From assembly GCA_958510875.1 (NCBI GenBank), contig OY294069.1, positions 177,116,868-177,180,867 of the forward strand: a DNA stretch of 64,000 nucleotides. The letters are read 5' to 3'. How positions within the stretch are numbered: position 1 is the first letter of the stretch; the number at the start of each line of letters is the position of its first letter. The stretch is from Endomychus coccineus. Lineage: Eukaryota; Arthropoda; Insecta; Coleoptera; Endomychidae. Under the pieces are notes generated by a model. The model ran no database searches. It saw only the letters and a list, made by a program, of their open reading frames with translations, and was not told where the DNA came from. Shown in pieces: positions 34,301-45,000 of the stretch. A program made the position numbers and the translations under genes.

Positions 34301-35669
34301 TGCCAGATGATGACTAGAATGATTCATTTATTCCTAATTCTCCTACATTGGTTTCGCTTATAGATTATCTGAAAGTGACACTGTGGATTACCCATATATC
34401 CTTTACGTTTTAAAAGAAAATAGTCGTAGTGTCGGTAGAAGCTAAGAGTGCCTGAATGATAATTCATGAAACGCAAAGTCTAGAATCAAACATTCAAAAA
34501 TGAATTAATCAATTTTCCAGTCCAGTCATGGCTGTGTGTGACTTAGAAATTCAATTCAATTCACCGCCAGATACTATTTTATTCGAACATTGGAAATGTT
34601 GATCGTAAAATGACACTAAAAAAGAACGGTTTCCTTGAAGGCAAATAATAACTCTAGAATGCAAGTGATTCTATATTGAGAGAGAAGTTTCTCGCGAAGA
34701 CAATATCGATAAAATCTACGAATGCGGAAAGTTTTTAAGACCTAAATTTCGACAAAAGATTACGAGAAACTTTTGTACTTGAACTTCAGTTTATTTTCCA
34801 GTTGAAGGGATTTTACGTTTCGCACATAATGTCGTTCAAATGCTGATAATATTTTTAGCGACAAACCATCTACGTTAGTAATTTTGTTACACAATTATTG
34901 CCGAAAGTATGATTATTCTTATTGACTGTGCTTATGTGTTATATTTATTTGAAAAAATCAATGCGGAATGTAACTTTCATACAAATTCAAATGTATAGAG
35001 TATAAATTAGTTTTAGGAATATTTCGTTTAAGTAATTTTTTGAGAATCAATGATCCAAAGCATTTAATGAATGAAGTATTTCATGTTGTATGTCAGCAAT
35101 AGATAATTCCTGAAAAACTACAGAAGTGTCGGGGGAATATTGTGATATTTTCTCTTCAGTAACTCCCGGAAGGTCATTCTCGCAAATAATGACATGAACT
35201 GAGATGTTAAAGTACCTGATAGGATTATAATAGTGGGGGTGATCTAATCTCTCACATTACTTAAATCATATGTAGGGAAGTCATTGAATATAACATTGAT
35301 TTTTTTCTATTTTCCTGAAGAAAATCATAATGTGAGTTGGGAACAATTATCAGAAGTTGTGATATTTTCTTCTACTTCTCTTATTTTGACATACCTTATA
35401 CTTGTTGGATCCCTTTCAGCGAAATTAAACGCTTCACGTTGCTGCGGTTCTCTCATCAGAGTAAAGCCATCCACCAGATCAAATTCGGGCTCGCTGTCCA
35501 AACTTTGTAATTTCGTAAGTGCCCCCATGCCCAGACAATGACCCAAGTGGTTGTACTGGGACGAAATCAGACATTGCTTGAAGGTGCTTTCGAAAGACAT
35601 TGCACTCAACACTGTAAAAGACGTCGTTATCACTAACGAAAATGCGCACCAACTTCTCGACACTGACAT
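28132..35669 (-). CDS. Osiris family gene B, complete, three exons
   Basis: Join of 35395-35669, 32468-32652 and 28132-28397 (minus), giving 241 residues. Phases fit exactly: exon 1 ends phase 2 (AG then G gives Arg), exon 2 ends phase 1 (G then GT gives Gly). The protein has a signal peptide (WCAFSLVITTSFTVLSA), paired cysteines at 33 and 45, and a DUF1676 region with ELVDGFTLMRE-like residues (here DLVDGFTLMREP). A long hydrophobic segment in exon 3 (FLVPLLLGFKFNVITIVPII, then LLALIAKKAVILSKIALII) is the family's membrane region. The C-terminus is a Gly/His/Asn-rich tail without the YEVV-type tyrosine motif seen in gene C. Osiris proteins act in the secretory or endosomal path of cuticle-forming cells. 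Introns are 2.7 and 4.1 kb and hold transposon relics. The number of this Osiris cannot be assigned from sequence alone. Confidence 0.9.
28440..28689. other. Part of gene B intron 2, nothing seen
   Basis: AT-rich intron sequence without recognisable repeats. Confidence 0.35.
28690..28800 (-). pseudogene. Non-LTR reverse transcriptase scrap in gene B intron
   Basis: Minus-strand reading gives AINERVPQVFL, a stop, then PLFLLHINDLLEG, the GVPQGS-to-HINDLL segment of the LINE family also present at 22165-22430. One block of about 35 residues remains. Confidence 0.55.
29470..29705 (-). mobile_element. Penelope-like element 3' end (contains hammerhead motif)
   Basis: Homologous to 37620-37875: both share ATAGGTCACA, TTTCGTCTTTA-TACGTTTCGG, ATTAATTTCAAT-AAAAATGCCTA and TTGTAA-ACATTA-T. 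It carries the hammerhead-like core at 29520-29564. No coding is left in this copy. Confidence 0.6.
29520..29564 (-). ncRNA. Hammerhead-ribozyme motif, copy 1
   Basis: On the minus strand: stem I CGTCTTT, core CTGTTGA, one extra T, stem II GGTC-GTGA-GACC, GAAA, a short stem III, then AAAGACG closing stem I. Stems I and II are perfect. The core has T where CTGANGA requires A, and stem III has one mismatch, so this copy is probably inactive. Hammerheads of this kind are known in Penelope-like elements. Confidence 0.65.
29717..29980 (+). pseudogene. DUF4817 helix-turn-helix part of a DDE transposon (5' half)
   Basis: From ATG 29719 the reading is MDNNYSLQDDMLLVL, then PNKPKFHMAFRRLETR, a TGSLKSEPRVRKRTKTDEN segment and VLGAVAVDPH. 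This is the N-terminal DNA-binding region of the insect DUF4817/DDE transposon family. Reading is cut just after VDPH by a TTGTA microsatellite and an opposite-strand LINE fragment. The DDE half appears on the same strand at 30740-31345, so one element has been split. Confidence 0.75.
29985..30730 (-). pseudogene. LINE RNase H/C-terminal fragment inserted in the DDE transposon
   Basis: The minus strand reads HLKRFESLEEEQCRFCEKKD then HIFAECATLQHIEQKRQTYP, the Cys/His C-terminal motif, and upstream of it a broken RNase H domain (WVP-HTGV box decayed). It is the same family as 19170-19830. It lies opposite to and inside the DUF4817/DDE relic. Confidence 0.75.
30740..31345 (+). pseudogene. DDE transposase domain relic (3' half of split element)
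   Basis: The plus strand reads FLSNVISNDEATFHNC (usual form FTDEATFH, first catalytic Asp), then IIGDRAVIGPYLFEGHLNGK and VLRNQLPQLLNQNISSGMWF, then a PPHYP box and a decayed RSPDLTPLDF-type box. Several stops. It completes the DUF4817 half at 29717-29980. A C run at 31206-31217 lies inside. Confidence 0.72.
31346..32467. other. Rest of gene B intron 2 (left of exon 2), no gene seen
   Basis: AT-rich. Sequence near 31340-31480, ending TACCCTGTATA, may be the 3' non-coding end of the DDE element. Nothing else could be named. Confidence 0.4.
32468..32652 (-). CDS. Osiris gene B exon 2
   Basis: Acceptor CTTAATTTTCAG, donor G/GTGCGT. 185 bases encode SIVDSFGHVFAQRNMRWDMG through KEAAT, the second half of DUF1676. 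The phases (1 base, 61 codons, 1 base) match both neighbours. Confidence 0.88.
32867..34206. mobile_element. Penelope-like element composite, inverted arms
   Basis: Two Penelope-like pieces face away from each other. The plus strand (33240-33900) encodes the reverse transcriptase; the minus strand (33034-33246) encodes the linker of a second copy (KKHNISTWFSIHPKLSQFHK then PVKDPLPLE). The outer arms, 32867-33060 and 34010-34206, are inverted copies of one 3' end (GATGCCG-CGTTTC-CAACCATTA and mirror). No GIY-YIG domain is left in either half. It lies in intron 1 of Osiris gene B. Confidence 0.7.
33240..33900 (+). pseudogene. Penelope-like reverse transcriptase relic
   Basis: A reverse transcriptase of the Penelope group, which primes on exposed DNA ends. 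The plus strand reads ELPWASVKTNIFMETFE (decayed GTAMGSP region, frame-shifted), then the catalytic box FRYVDDTFVIW. Next come SLHPKNLFSMEVESKGFLPF, VYRKFTHTDIYLN and YHHPAQKQSVIHSLVHRA, all standard blocks. After a stop and frame change, AYLPYVENITDRISKLLKKH near 33823-33880 is the linker before the usual endonuclease. The first catalytic Asp region and the endonuclease are missing. Confidence 0.83.
34200..34290. repeat. Palindromic MITE family, fragment
   Basis: TTTCTAGTTCTGATCGAT, TGATAGTTCCAGACAGC and AACATGGTAAAAAGACC match one arm of the copy at 55690-55980. It abuts the Penelope-like composite. Confidence 0.5.
34291..35394. other. Gene B intron 1 sequence, no gene seen
   Basis: No coding or clear repeat. 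It ends at the exon 1 donor. Confidence 0.4.
35395..35669 (-). CDS. Osiris gene B exon 1 (signal peptide, paired cysteines)
   Basis: ATG at 35669, donor AG/GTATGT. 275 bases, 91 codons plus two bases. Start chosen as the first ATG of the frame, directly before a hydrophobic signal segment and about 40 bases after a TATA-like box. Confidence 0.87.
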
Positions 35670-35705
35670 ATTTCTGAATGTAATTTGGGAAAAGCGCTGG
35701 CTCTC

Positions 35706-35716
35706 CTTATATTATA
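35706..35716 (-). promoter_or_regulatory. TATA-like box of Osiris gene B
   Basis: TATAATATAAG on the minus strand, with an ACATTCAG initiator-like site about 30 bases downstream, just before the ATG. Confidence 0.45.
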
Positions 35717-35719
35717 CTA

Positions 35720-37615
35720 TACTATTGTTGTCGACATGTATCAGTGAATTTAAAGTTCCAGTGAAAGTGCTTTTGTTTCCTATAATTACGAAGACGTCAT
35801 CTTTTGTGTGTTAGGATACACGCTATTAATGAAGAGACAAAGCAGAACCTCATGAACAGGTTGTTCATTCTCAAAGTTAACGATTCAGTAGTCAATGATT
35901 TTCACAGAATGAATCGTGATTTATGCAAAGGATTATTTTGGTAACAAAAGGCAGTTCAAGGTGTGAACTAATATCGTTGAATGATTTTAGGTGTAGGCTG
36001 AATACACATTTCATATGAAACATATTTTTTCAATAAATTTTAGACAGCACCCAACAATTGATTGAAGAAAAATCAAATTCACATTTTCTAAATTTTCGAA
36101 TATTCTGACTAAGCATTCCTGAGACGTATCTATCGGGTTACTTTATAGTGTCTGGATGACGGAAGAATGCGGAAAGTATCCTGACACCCGATGCATGTGG
36201 CAGTATTTTACAATTTTTGCAAAGTATGGAAAATTCTCTGATGACAAATCAATGATAAATTATTTGGATCAATCGTTAAAAGGAATTGGCATTTACAATG
36301 AATATTTGAGTAATTATTATTCATAAGGTAGCTGGAACTAGAAGTTCTTTGTTCTGCAAATTTTAATATCATACATATTTCAGGAGATTGAGAGTCCAAA
36401 ATGAAATGGCCCATACCCGTGGGGGTATACGGGTGATGTAAGTGAAATGCTACCGAATTCAGAAAGTTTGCAGGAACTATTTAAAAAGTAAATAGATTCT
36501 TCCAACAATATTCTCATGACGTTTGTATGTTGGTTGCATGGATATGATATATTTCGAGAGAATCTAAAGAATAATGAACGGAACGTGAGAGCCGAATTAA
36601 ACAATACTTACTTTCTCTTTCATCATTATTGGTAGCGTGTCTTATGTGTAGCAGACCTAGCATTAACTGTAAACAAAGCGAGACGATCAAGATCAAGAGG
36701 TTGATCGTCAAGTGTCACTCAATTTGTCGGTTTTATTATATCAAACACGAATTGTCTCATTGTCATGATAATCAGAACTTTCACCCAAATTATATTTATT
36801 TCACGTGATTTTAAAATCAAGTTTCAGAATTACTAGAATACTCTTTTTTGAGTAATTACTAATTTAATTACTATTTTAAAAGGATAATTCTCACTTTAGT
36901 TTTATATATCCTTGAGATCAAATTTATTCGGGAATGTGAGTGACTTATTTGAATACATTCACAGACCTTCGGTTGAATCTAAAATGTCACGAACTGAATT
37001 CCCTGGAAACATAATATTTCTACTTGGTTTCTCACAATCCCCAAATTGTCTTCACCAACATTTTTGTCTCCCTCTATTTAGACCATTTTCTTTGCGTAGA
37101 GGCTACATTGATAAAACAAATCAAACAGTCAAATTACTTCAAAATCCTGCTTGTTTTTACTGGCAGGATCGCCATGTAGTATTATACCATCGTTGATTTC
37201 ATAACCCTTACACATTCATGTAACAAAACTTTATACAGTCTCAAGACTGAAGATTTGCTATCTCCATCTAAGATTAACTAATACTGACCTCATGATGTTA
37301 AGACTAACTTGATAATACCATCATATGATCTATAAATACCTCTTTTTTTTTGAGGGATTCCATATTGCCGTATTGTTGATACAACGTTCAATGCAATCCA
37401 ATAAGGCCGATATATCACGATCTGACATTGACTTGATATATAGTAACAATGCGACCTTGCTGAGTAAACTTTCATAACAATGCTGTTTAATTTTCGCATG
37501 TTTATTCACCTTTATAGTATCACTTGTTGTAATAACATGTGACTATTATGAGATTAGATAAAATAGAGTAATCTCTCGGATTTACATGTTTTAGTATTTG
37601 TTGAAGGTGAAACCC
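35720..37615. other. Intergenic between Osiris genes B and C side, no gene seen
   Basis: No supported gene. A minus-strand stretch at 36617-36711 resembles a short secretory leader followed by a GTAAGT donor, and a TATA-like sequence lies at 36729-36740; without a matching exon I do not call it a gene. Confidence 0.4.
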
Positions 37616-37619
37616 TTAT

Positions 37620-38600
37620 AATTATATGCAAATTCTTGGTAAATAGGTCACATTATTATTTATGTCCACTATATTTTCGTCTTTACGTACGTTTCGGTCT
37701 CACGACCTTCATCAGACAAATTTTGAAACTAATTCTTATCAACTAAAGTTCGGGAGTTTTTAAACTAATTACACTGATCACTAAGCGTCTTTATAGAGCA
37801 TTAATTTCAATTAAAAATGCCTATGCTCAACAAAACACTGATAATTGACAATTGTAACACATTAATGTATAAAATATGTAATGTATCTACAGTTAAGTAC
37901 TTCATATCACGAGAACGAGGGAAAACCGTCTGAGGAACAAAATCTCTTTGCGCCAAGTTCAATGTTAAACAGATAGTTTAAAATTTATGACTACGATTGA
38001 AAAAGTATTTGCTGTATCAATATACACAATTTTAAACATTATGAAGAACTACGTAGGAATTTGTAAGTGTTTAATCAATTAAATTGTACAATATTTGACC
38101 CAATGATTGTACACCGGTTTTACTATTTACAGAATTAGAATCACGTTTTATATGAACCATCACTAGGATAGATCTTTGGTAACAATTATTGGTTTCTTAA
38201 GATAAAATATTTATGTTTTCGTATGTATGTATGTATATACAGTGTGGCTTCATCTTCAGGTATTAACGGTTTTAGATTTGAAAAATTATTAACAAAACTG
38301 CCTGTTAGTTGGTTTATGTGCAACATTTGTGCCATACTTTTGATCATTTCCTGATATTCTCTAGGGTCTCTAGAACGTATAACAAAGTTATAAAATTATA
38401 ATTATTACCGTTTATATTATTTACATATGATGCACTATCATAGATTTTCTATATTCTTTCTCTAATGAAGGGATTGAAACATTTTTATGTATGGCCAATC
38501 ACTTCCAGTGTGTTACTAACTTAAAAAATTTTTTTGGGCGATTTTCTTGGTCTGCAAATTTCACAGCCATTTTCATTATATAACAGGGTCCCTTTAATTT
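37620..38600 (-). pseudogene. Penelope-like element relic with 3' hammerhead
   Basis: A minus-strand relic. 38220-38580 is homologous to 47080-47420 and contains a decayed NVAHKPTN segment, part of the linker before the endonuclease of Penelope-like elements. The 3' part (37620-37875) matches 29470-29705 and holds a hammerhead core. No intact domain remains. Confidence 0.6.
37678..37715 (-). ncRNA. Hammerhead-ribozyme motif, copy 2
   Basis: On the minus strand: CTGATGA (exact consensus), one extra A, stem II GGTC-GTGA-GACC, GAAA, perfect stem III in ACGTACGT, then the cleavage triplet GTA and AAGACG. The 5' strand of stem I is replaced by ATTTGT, which pairs poorly, so this copy has the intact core but a broken stem I: the reverse of copy 1. 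Confidence 0.7.
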
Positions 38601-39520
38601 GTTTCTCTGGAGCTATTTGAGAGAGAGGGTGTTTATCAAGAAATTTGCGATTCTATTCCCTATGACAGTTAAGATTAGCGCGAAAGGTTTATTGAAGTAA
38701 GTTTCACGGACGTTGGATAGGGCAGTCTTTAAGCCTGTCTGGTTTAGATCCAGAGAGCAAGATTAAACATGCAATTTATGATGATATTTGAATACAGTTA
38801 GCTAGTAATTCGTTCCGGTTGTTATTCTTGCACATAATGGTTAACCACAATTTTTTCTTGATTCATGATACTTATACATCTTACTGAATTACAAGAGTAA
38901 ACATATCCATCGAATAAATAATTTAATTGTATGAGTTTATTTATTACTGTTCCATTAGAAAACGTTGCAGTATGTTTTAATACACTTGGTTTTCATTACA
39001 CTTCCCCCGGTTGCTCTTATTCCCAGGACGTAAAGAGAATAATAGTAATTTCTTCGTAATTGCATCTGAGACATGATTTTCTGATACACATACTGAATAA
39101 GTTGACACAATTTCGCTCAACAAAATAAGTTCAAGAAGTCAAAAACAATGCATTTTCATAAGATTCCAAATCCTAATTAGTTCTTTACGAAGAGATCACA
39201 AAATCAGAAGAACTCTTTTCTCACCTACATACATAACTTGCACCAGGATTCAGAGTTTACAATTACTTATAGTTATAGATAATATAAATAAACTGATCTC
39301 TCCATTTCTTAGAACAATCTGTCATTTGCAACGACCTCACACATAAAGGCACCACCCAGAAACAAAACTTGCAGCGTATCAGTTATTAATTAACATCCTA
39401 TATAACTATGTAACGTTAGATTAGCTTAAGAACATCGACATAATAACAATGTCTATGATAAGAATAAAGTTGATAGACTCCGCAGCAAAAATTAAACAGA
39501 AAAGCTGAAAATTCAATATA
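38601..39520. other. Unassigned AT-rich sequence
   Basis: No gene or repeat supported. Confidence 0.4.
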
Positions 39521-39524
39521 TCAA

Positions 39525-40740
39525 CGAACTAAAAACACATTGAACAGAAAATACTATAATTCACAGTTATTCATCAATTATCCCTCAAAGAGACAAATTA
39601 CAATGAATGTACCGCAATATACAGGTGCCCCAAAAGTCAACGTCATCCGTTGGAGGGCTGATAGGGCAAGTCATGACTAACTGGGTGTAGCTCCCTGAAA
39701 TTTTTTCCGGGTTTTCAATGATTTTGCCATATCTCAAGTTCTGAGTGAGATCATTCCGGAAACAGAGCCTAGTATCCGTAGCATTGAGGTGCAAGCCGAA
39801 TTTCAAGTCAATAGGAGACCTGCTTCCAATTAACCTAGGTTTTTTTCAATGGGGAGCGGTTTGGGGTTTGGCCACCAATTTCCGTATTGATTCCCTATGT
39901 AGAAGTGGGAATAACGCTTATTCTATGGTATCTATTTGTGGGCACCGGTGGTAGTAATGATTATTGTGTAAGCATGAGTGATTTGATAGGGGGGAGGTTT
40001 ACCCCAACTCCTCTTTTATAAGTCCCTGACCACCCAATTTATCAACTAACTAAAAACACATCAAACAGAAAATCCTATAATTTAAAATTATCCATTAATA
40101 ATTCCTCAAAAAGACAAATTCCAATAAATGTAACACCATAATAGGTGTCTGAAAAATCAACGTCATCCCTTGGAGGGCTGATATGCAAGGTACGACTGAA
40201 TGGGTGTAGTTCCCGAAATATTTGCCATGTTGCAAGTTGTTCTGAGTGAGAATATTCCGGAAATTGGCGCCTAGTATTCGTAGCATTGAAGTGCATCCAA
40301 AATTCCAAGTCAATAGGAAACGTGCTTCCTTTTTTACCTAGGTTTTTTTTTATCTTGGATAGTAGAGTTCTCCGGATAGCTAATCTTGAAAAATCGTGGC
40401 TTCCGGATGGATTCCGCGTCACAATAGCTCGACTTGATGCCGACGTTTCACCAACCATTACAGGTGGCAAGAACGAAGCCAACCACCGGAATAAAGGCAG
40501 TGAACTGTGTAGCGTGAAGGATTTTTCCTACAATAAATACAGCTACAGAAACCAGTAGAACCAGTTTCAGTTCCAGTCTCATGCCTGCCCTGAAAATGCC
40601 ACCTGTAGTGGTTGGCGAAACGTCGGCATCAAGTCGAGCTATTTTGACGCGGAATCCATCCGGAAGCCAATATTTTTCTAGTTTTATAATGGGGGTGGGT
40701 TGCGGGCTTAACCACCAATTTTCATATTGATTTCCCAATA
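39525..40740. repeat. Two direct copies of a dispersed repeat, second one interrupted
   Basis: Unit 1 (39525-39910) and unit 2 (40040-40350 plus 40690-40740) share ACTAAAAACACAT, AACGTCATCC-TTGGAGGGCT, GAGTGAGA, TATTCGTAGCATTGA-type and TTACCTAGGTTTTTTT sequences. In unit 2 the block between the T run and the final GGGGGTGGGTTG is occupied by a Penelope-like foldback. Confidence 0.65.
40351..40688. mobile_element. Penelope-like foldback inserted in a repeat
   Basis: The left arm (about 40400-40470) and right arm (about 40600-40672) are inverted: GGATTCCGCGTCACAATAGC and CGACTTGATGCCGACGTTTC on the left, mirrored on the right. The spacer and right arm match the 3' arm at 34010-34206. It is a coding-free derivative of that family. 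Confidence 0.65.
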
Positions 40741-40744
40741 TTCC

Positions 40745-41712
40745 GTTTATAAATGAAGTTGGTACTTACCGGAATACTGGAAATATGGCGGAAAAACTGA
40801 CATTTGTGGTTTTCGTTTGTATTTTTCAAAGGTTAGAGAAAAATCTATGAATACGTTGTCATTGGAACTTTTTAAGCCTCGTCTTTGGGCGGAGTCGAAA
40901 ATCCTCTAAAACGTTTGGTTCTCTTCAAATCATTATCAACTTTATTTTTTCTTATCCGCGCCATATTGGATTTTTCAGTTTTGCATAGCCACTTCTATTT
41001 CCTCTTTAATGATGAATTACAAGTTATCCTTGTAGTCCCAAAAATCAGAAATCTTGAACAAAAAGTTTTTATACCATAGTAGGTTTTGATTTTTTCTATT
41101 TGTCACATGTACCCGGTATTTCGATACCTTGTTAAGCACTGTGTCGTTGAAAATGGAGTCTACTAATGAAAAAAGGTGCGATATGATCAAACTTTACTAC
41201 TATCTACTTTAGAAAAATAGAAATGGTGAAGTGATTCTGAATCAATCTCCAGATTTGACATCTTTACATTTTTCCTTTGGGGTTCTTCAGAACGTCGGTA
41301 TAGAATATTCAAGATTTGCAGGAACTACGTCATTTTCTAAATTGGTTCACTTTGTTAAGCTGAAAGGTCCTCAATACTTCAACAATATTTTTAGTGAATA
41401 AGGATGACTATTCTTCACTTATCAATATTGAGGGACGGGTTAATATTGACATAGGTTCGGGAATTGGTGTTCTGAAAATATTCTGCTTTTCATTCTGGGA
41501 ATTATATCAAGGTGAGGAAAATAAATCCACAAATTTGTATATTAATTATTGTATTTTACAAAAATAAATAAAAATAAATTAATAAAGAGGAAATAAATAT
41601 ATGAACAGGAGATCGCATGCAATATGCACGCAAGAGAACAAGGATTTACCTGCTAAGTTACAATATTAAATAACAATTTACAAGTAATACTGTAATAAAC
41701 GGTAGCTCAATA
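40745..41712. other. Sequence downstream of Osiris gene C, no gene seen
   Basis: AT-rich; it should hold the 3' UTR of gene C close to 41712. No clear AATAAA on the minus strand was identified. Confidence 0.4.
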
Positions 41713-42056
41713 TTAATAATGCGAATTAGCGATTTTATTAGCGTCTAAATGCCCTCTGTATGCCGTTTCAGCGGCAAACGACCGATCGTAATGACCTCCA
41801 CCTCCATGTTCTTCGTAGTGGGGATGTGCGACGACTTCGTAAGTCGATGTGTGTTGCTTACCACCCAGGAGTTTCTTCAGTGCTATGATGGCGGAAATGG
41901 TGAACGCGATTTTGGCGACTATGAGAGCTTTGAAAGCGATGAGAGCGATGGCTTTGAGTGCTAAGGCTCCTAGTAGGGCTGCTTTCATGGATAACATCAT
42001 CATCATGTTCATACCGCCTCCCTTCTTACCGCCGCCACCTCCCTTCCTCCTTCTGC
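41713..42056 (-). CDS. Osiris gene C exon 3
   Basis: Acceptor TTCTCTTTCAACAG before GCAGAAGG. 344 bases ending TAA at 41713-41715. Encodes the Gly/Lys linker, membrane segment and tyrosine motif. Confidence 0.91.
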
Positions 42057-45000
42057 CTGTTGAAAGAGAAAATAAATCAATATTCAATGTCTAGGAATGA
42101 GAATGAATGCCAGGGCACAAATGGCGAGCTTCCTGGGAAGAGATAACTTTATATTGTCAAAAGGAAGAGCATGATTATTCTAGTTTTCATAAGTGATCTT
42201 GGGAAAAAAATATTTATAGCATAAAATAAACCATAACTCTGGTGTTGTGATTTTTTCAACTACGTTCCCACTATGCTTTTCCATATGTTCTTTATGACAT
42301 AACTCTACAGATTTGTAGGCTATCGTCAATATCTATCTATTCTCTCCCTTTTTATAGATTTCTCCATGGTCGGAAAACACGTGTATTCGAAAACAATAGA
42401 ACTCGTACGTTAGTTTCTTACCTTCGTCCATGGATCTCTGTAAATCCTTGACCGAGTCGGTTGGGAATTTAAATTCCATCGTATGCGAACTCAAATAGTC
42501 GCTGAACTTTTCGATTAGAGCGTTGTCTACTGCAGTTTCTCGCGCTCTGGGCTCTTCCGGTAGAACCAGGGGCGTATATTGCTTGCCGGTTCTTTCATTA
42601 TCTAAGCCTTTTATCTTAATTCCTCCGCCGATATCCACGTTGCTGGGTATTTGTTCCATATATTTCAGCGCCCTTTCCTAGAACAAAATATTCAGTCATT
42701 ATTATAGCTAAAAGGAAGCTTGAATATAGGGAATATGTTTGAACTCGTGAATTTTACATTTGTTTTCATTATGAAGATCATAATTATTGAAAAAGATGAT
42801 TATTTTTCTCAAGGGAAGACAGTGGCACATACGCTCAGAATGCCCAATACATTTCATCATTAAAGACTTCATTACATTTTTCAGAATTTCTAATCATTTT
42901 AAATTCAATATATGCCCATTTTGTTGTACCTAAATGCAGAATATTTCGGTAAAATTATTTAGCTCAATTTGATTCTGTGGATATGATTGCGTCAATCTAA
43001 TTGGTGGCATGGATTTGAAATTCTACAGACCGCTTAAGTGGTGAAAATATGAACTGCATTTTTTAACACGGTAGCCCCGTTTCGAGTGTTATTTTTCCAA
43101 ATAGAATTCTAGTAGGTATTTTATTTAACAATAATGACAACAGTGTTTTTTTTTGTTCAAATATGTATCACACGTATATATTTAACCTGCACCAGAAACG
43201 TCATCGATGTGGAATCGCAGTCTGTTTTATGAGTTTACCCTGTGGCAAATTTTGATAGTACATGTGGCAGCACGTGTCAATATAAAACTAGGCTATATTA
43301 TAGTGTGGAGAATTCGTAAGTTAACCTGAAACATAGAGTAGTAAAATGTATTATGTAGACTATTTGAATAAAATTTTATTATAACACATACTATTTTTTT
43401 ATTTCTTTCATTCCGGGATACCCCATTAATACAATTATATTGTATAAATAATACGAAAATATTCAAATTTTACTATATGATGAATACTATTAGCAAACAA
43501 TAAAAAATACTGAAAAATAGGAGAATTAACATAGTGCAATATCAATATTAATTACTATCTAATGCAATAATTTATTTGTTTATCTATATAACATGTTCAC
43601 GAGTTAATTTCATTATAATCGACAATTGACAATAGGAATAAACGAGTAATTCTCTATCTAATAGAAATTTAATCGACTTAAAATTTAAATCGAATAAATC
43701 AATAGTGTTCACTTCATTGGCAAAACTGCATTCTCTTATCAAGTGGGTTCGAACAATAATTAACAAAATGCTTTTGTACCTAAAATAAATCTTCACATCT
43801 TTGTGGAAATATTAAAAAAAGGATGATATGAATGTTGCGTATAAACCTACTAACTGTGTTGGCAGATATTTCTCAAATCTAAAACATTAAATACAATTTT
43901 CTGAGGGAGATTTAATGGAGTTATTCAATACTTCATAAATTAAAATAGTAGCCATAGTCTTGTTTTTAGTTTTGGTATAATATATAACTGTCTAACTAAG
44001 GTGTTATCAAATGAAAACAGCCTACAATCATACATTTGTTCGGAACATGTTTTGCGTACAGATGTGAGGGAAGTCGGTGATCGATTGATCACAGTTCGTT
44101 TGAAGTGATCGTTCTTTAATTTAGAATAATCAATGAATAAATTATTTCAAATTTTGAGCGCGTCTTGCTTACAACTTTAGAAATAATGGTAAATCTACTT
44201 CGTTTGTTATTAGTGAATGTAAATTACCTGAAATAGACGCCGCTTCATTGAAGACAAAATCGATTAGAAAGTATTTAATGAGAAATACTCATTACCTTAT
44301 TGGAGACATCTTCAATATTAGATTAATTGCATCAATTCCTCTTTCGTAAGTAGTACAGGCTTACAAAGAGTGTGAACCAACCAACAATAGATGCAATTTC
44401 CGAAAACGGTACCTAAGTTTTCTATAAAATGGAAACGAAGTAATTATGCGAATAGTGCAGCGAATAGTCATGGGAAAATCTGATTTCAGACAAAACGAGG
44501 ACAGACAATGTCTGGTATTACAATTAATTTCATGCAACTGCCTTTTAGAACGAAGAGTAAACCGAGGTACGAGTACCTAATAATTATTGTGAGTCTTTCC
44601 TCTTAACCACAGTTATTTACCTCCTATAAAAGACAACTATCATCAACTACATTATAATAGTGTAACGGTTTCGTTCATACGCAAGATGTTATAGTGTCCA
44701 TGAATTTCCCGACAAAGTTTATTAACTTATTGCAATCGCTTGACATTTTTCTTTAGCCGTGGGCGAGCCATCTGTTGATGGTAATATGCAAGTGCTTCTG
44801 GGATTGTTGTGTCAGCGAGATAAATGTGTATCAATATAACTGTTCTAAACAATAACTTGTTATTATTTCCATACTATTTATGGCTACATATTACCACAAT
44901 GATTTCGAAGAAAGTAGAGGAAGGAAAATTAATACATGTCATAGGTGTCGGCAAACTCTTAGTTCTCATGATTATTGAAGATTGATCTATGGAAGTTTTT

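Noticed and set aside
36617..36711. Minus-strand hydrophobic leader followed by a GTAAGT donor
   Set aside because: It lacks a good upstream ATG (the frame opens with TTG) and no partner exon in the right phase was found; gene B has its own start and TATA-like box.
41749..42146. Plus-strand frames opposite Osiris gene C exon 3
   Set aside because: The low-complexity Pro/Leu products mirror the Gly/Lys and Ala/Leu codons of the real minus-strand exon.
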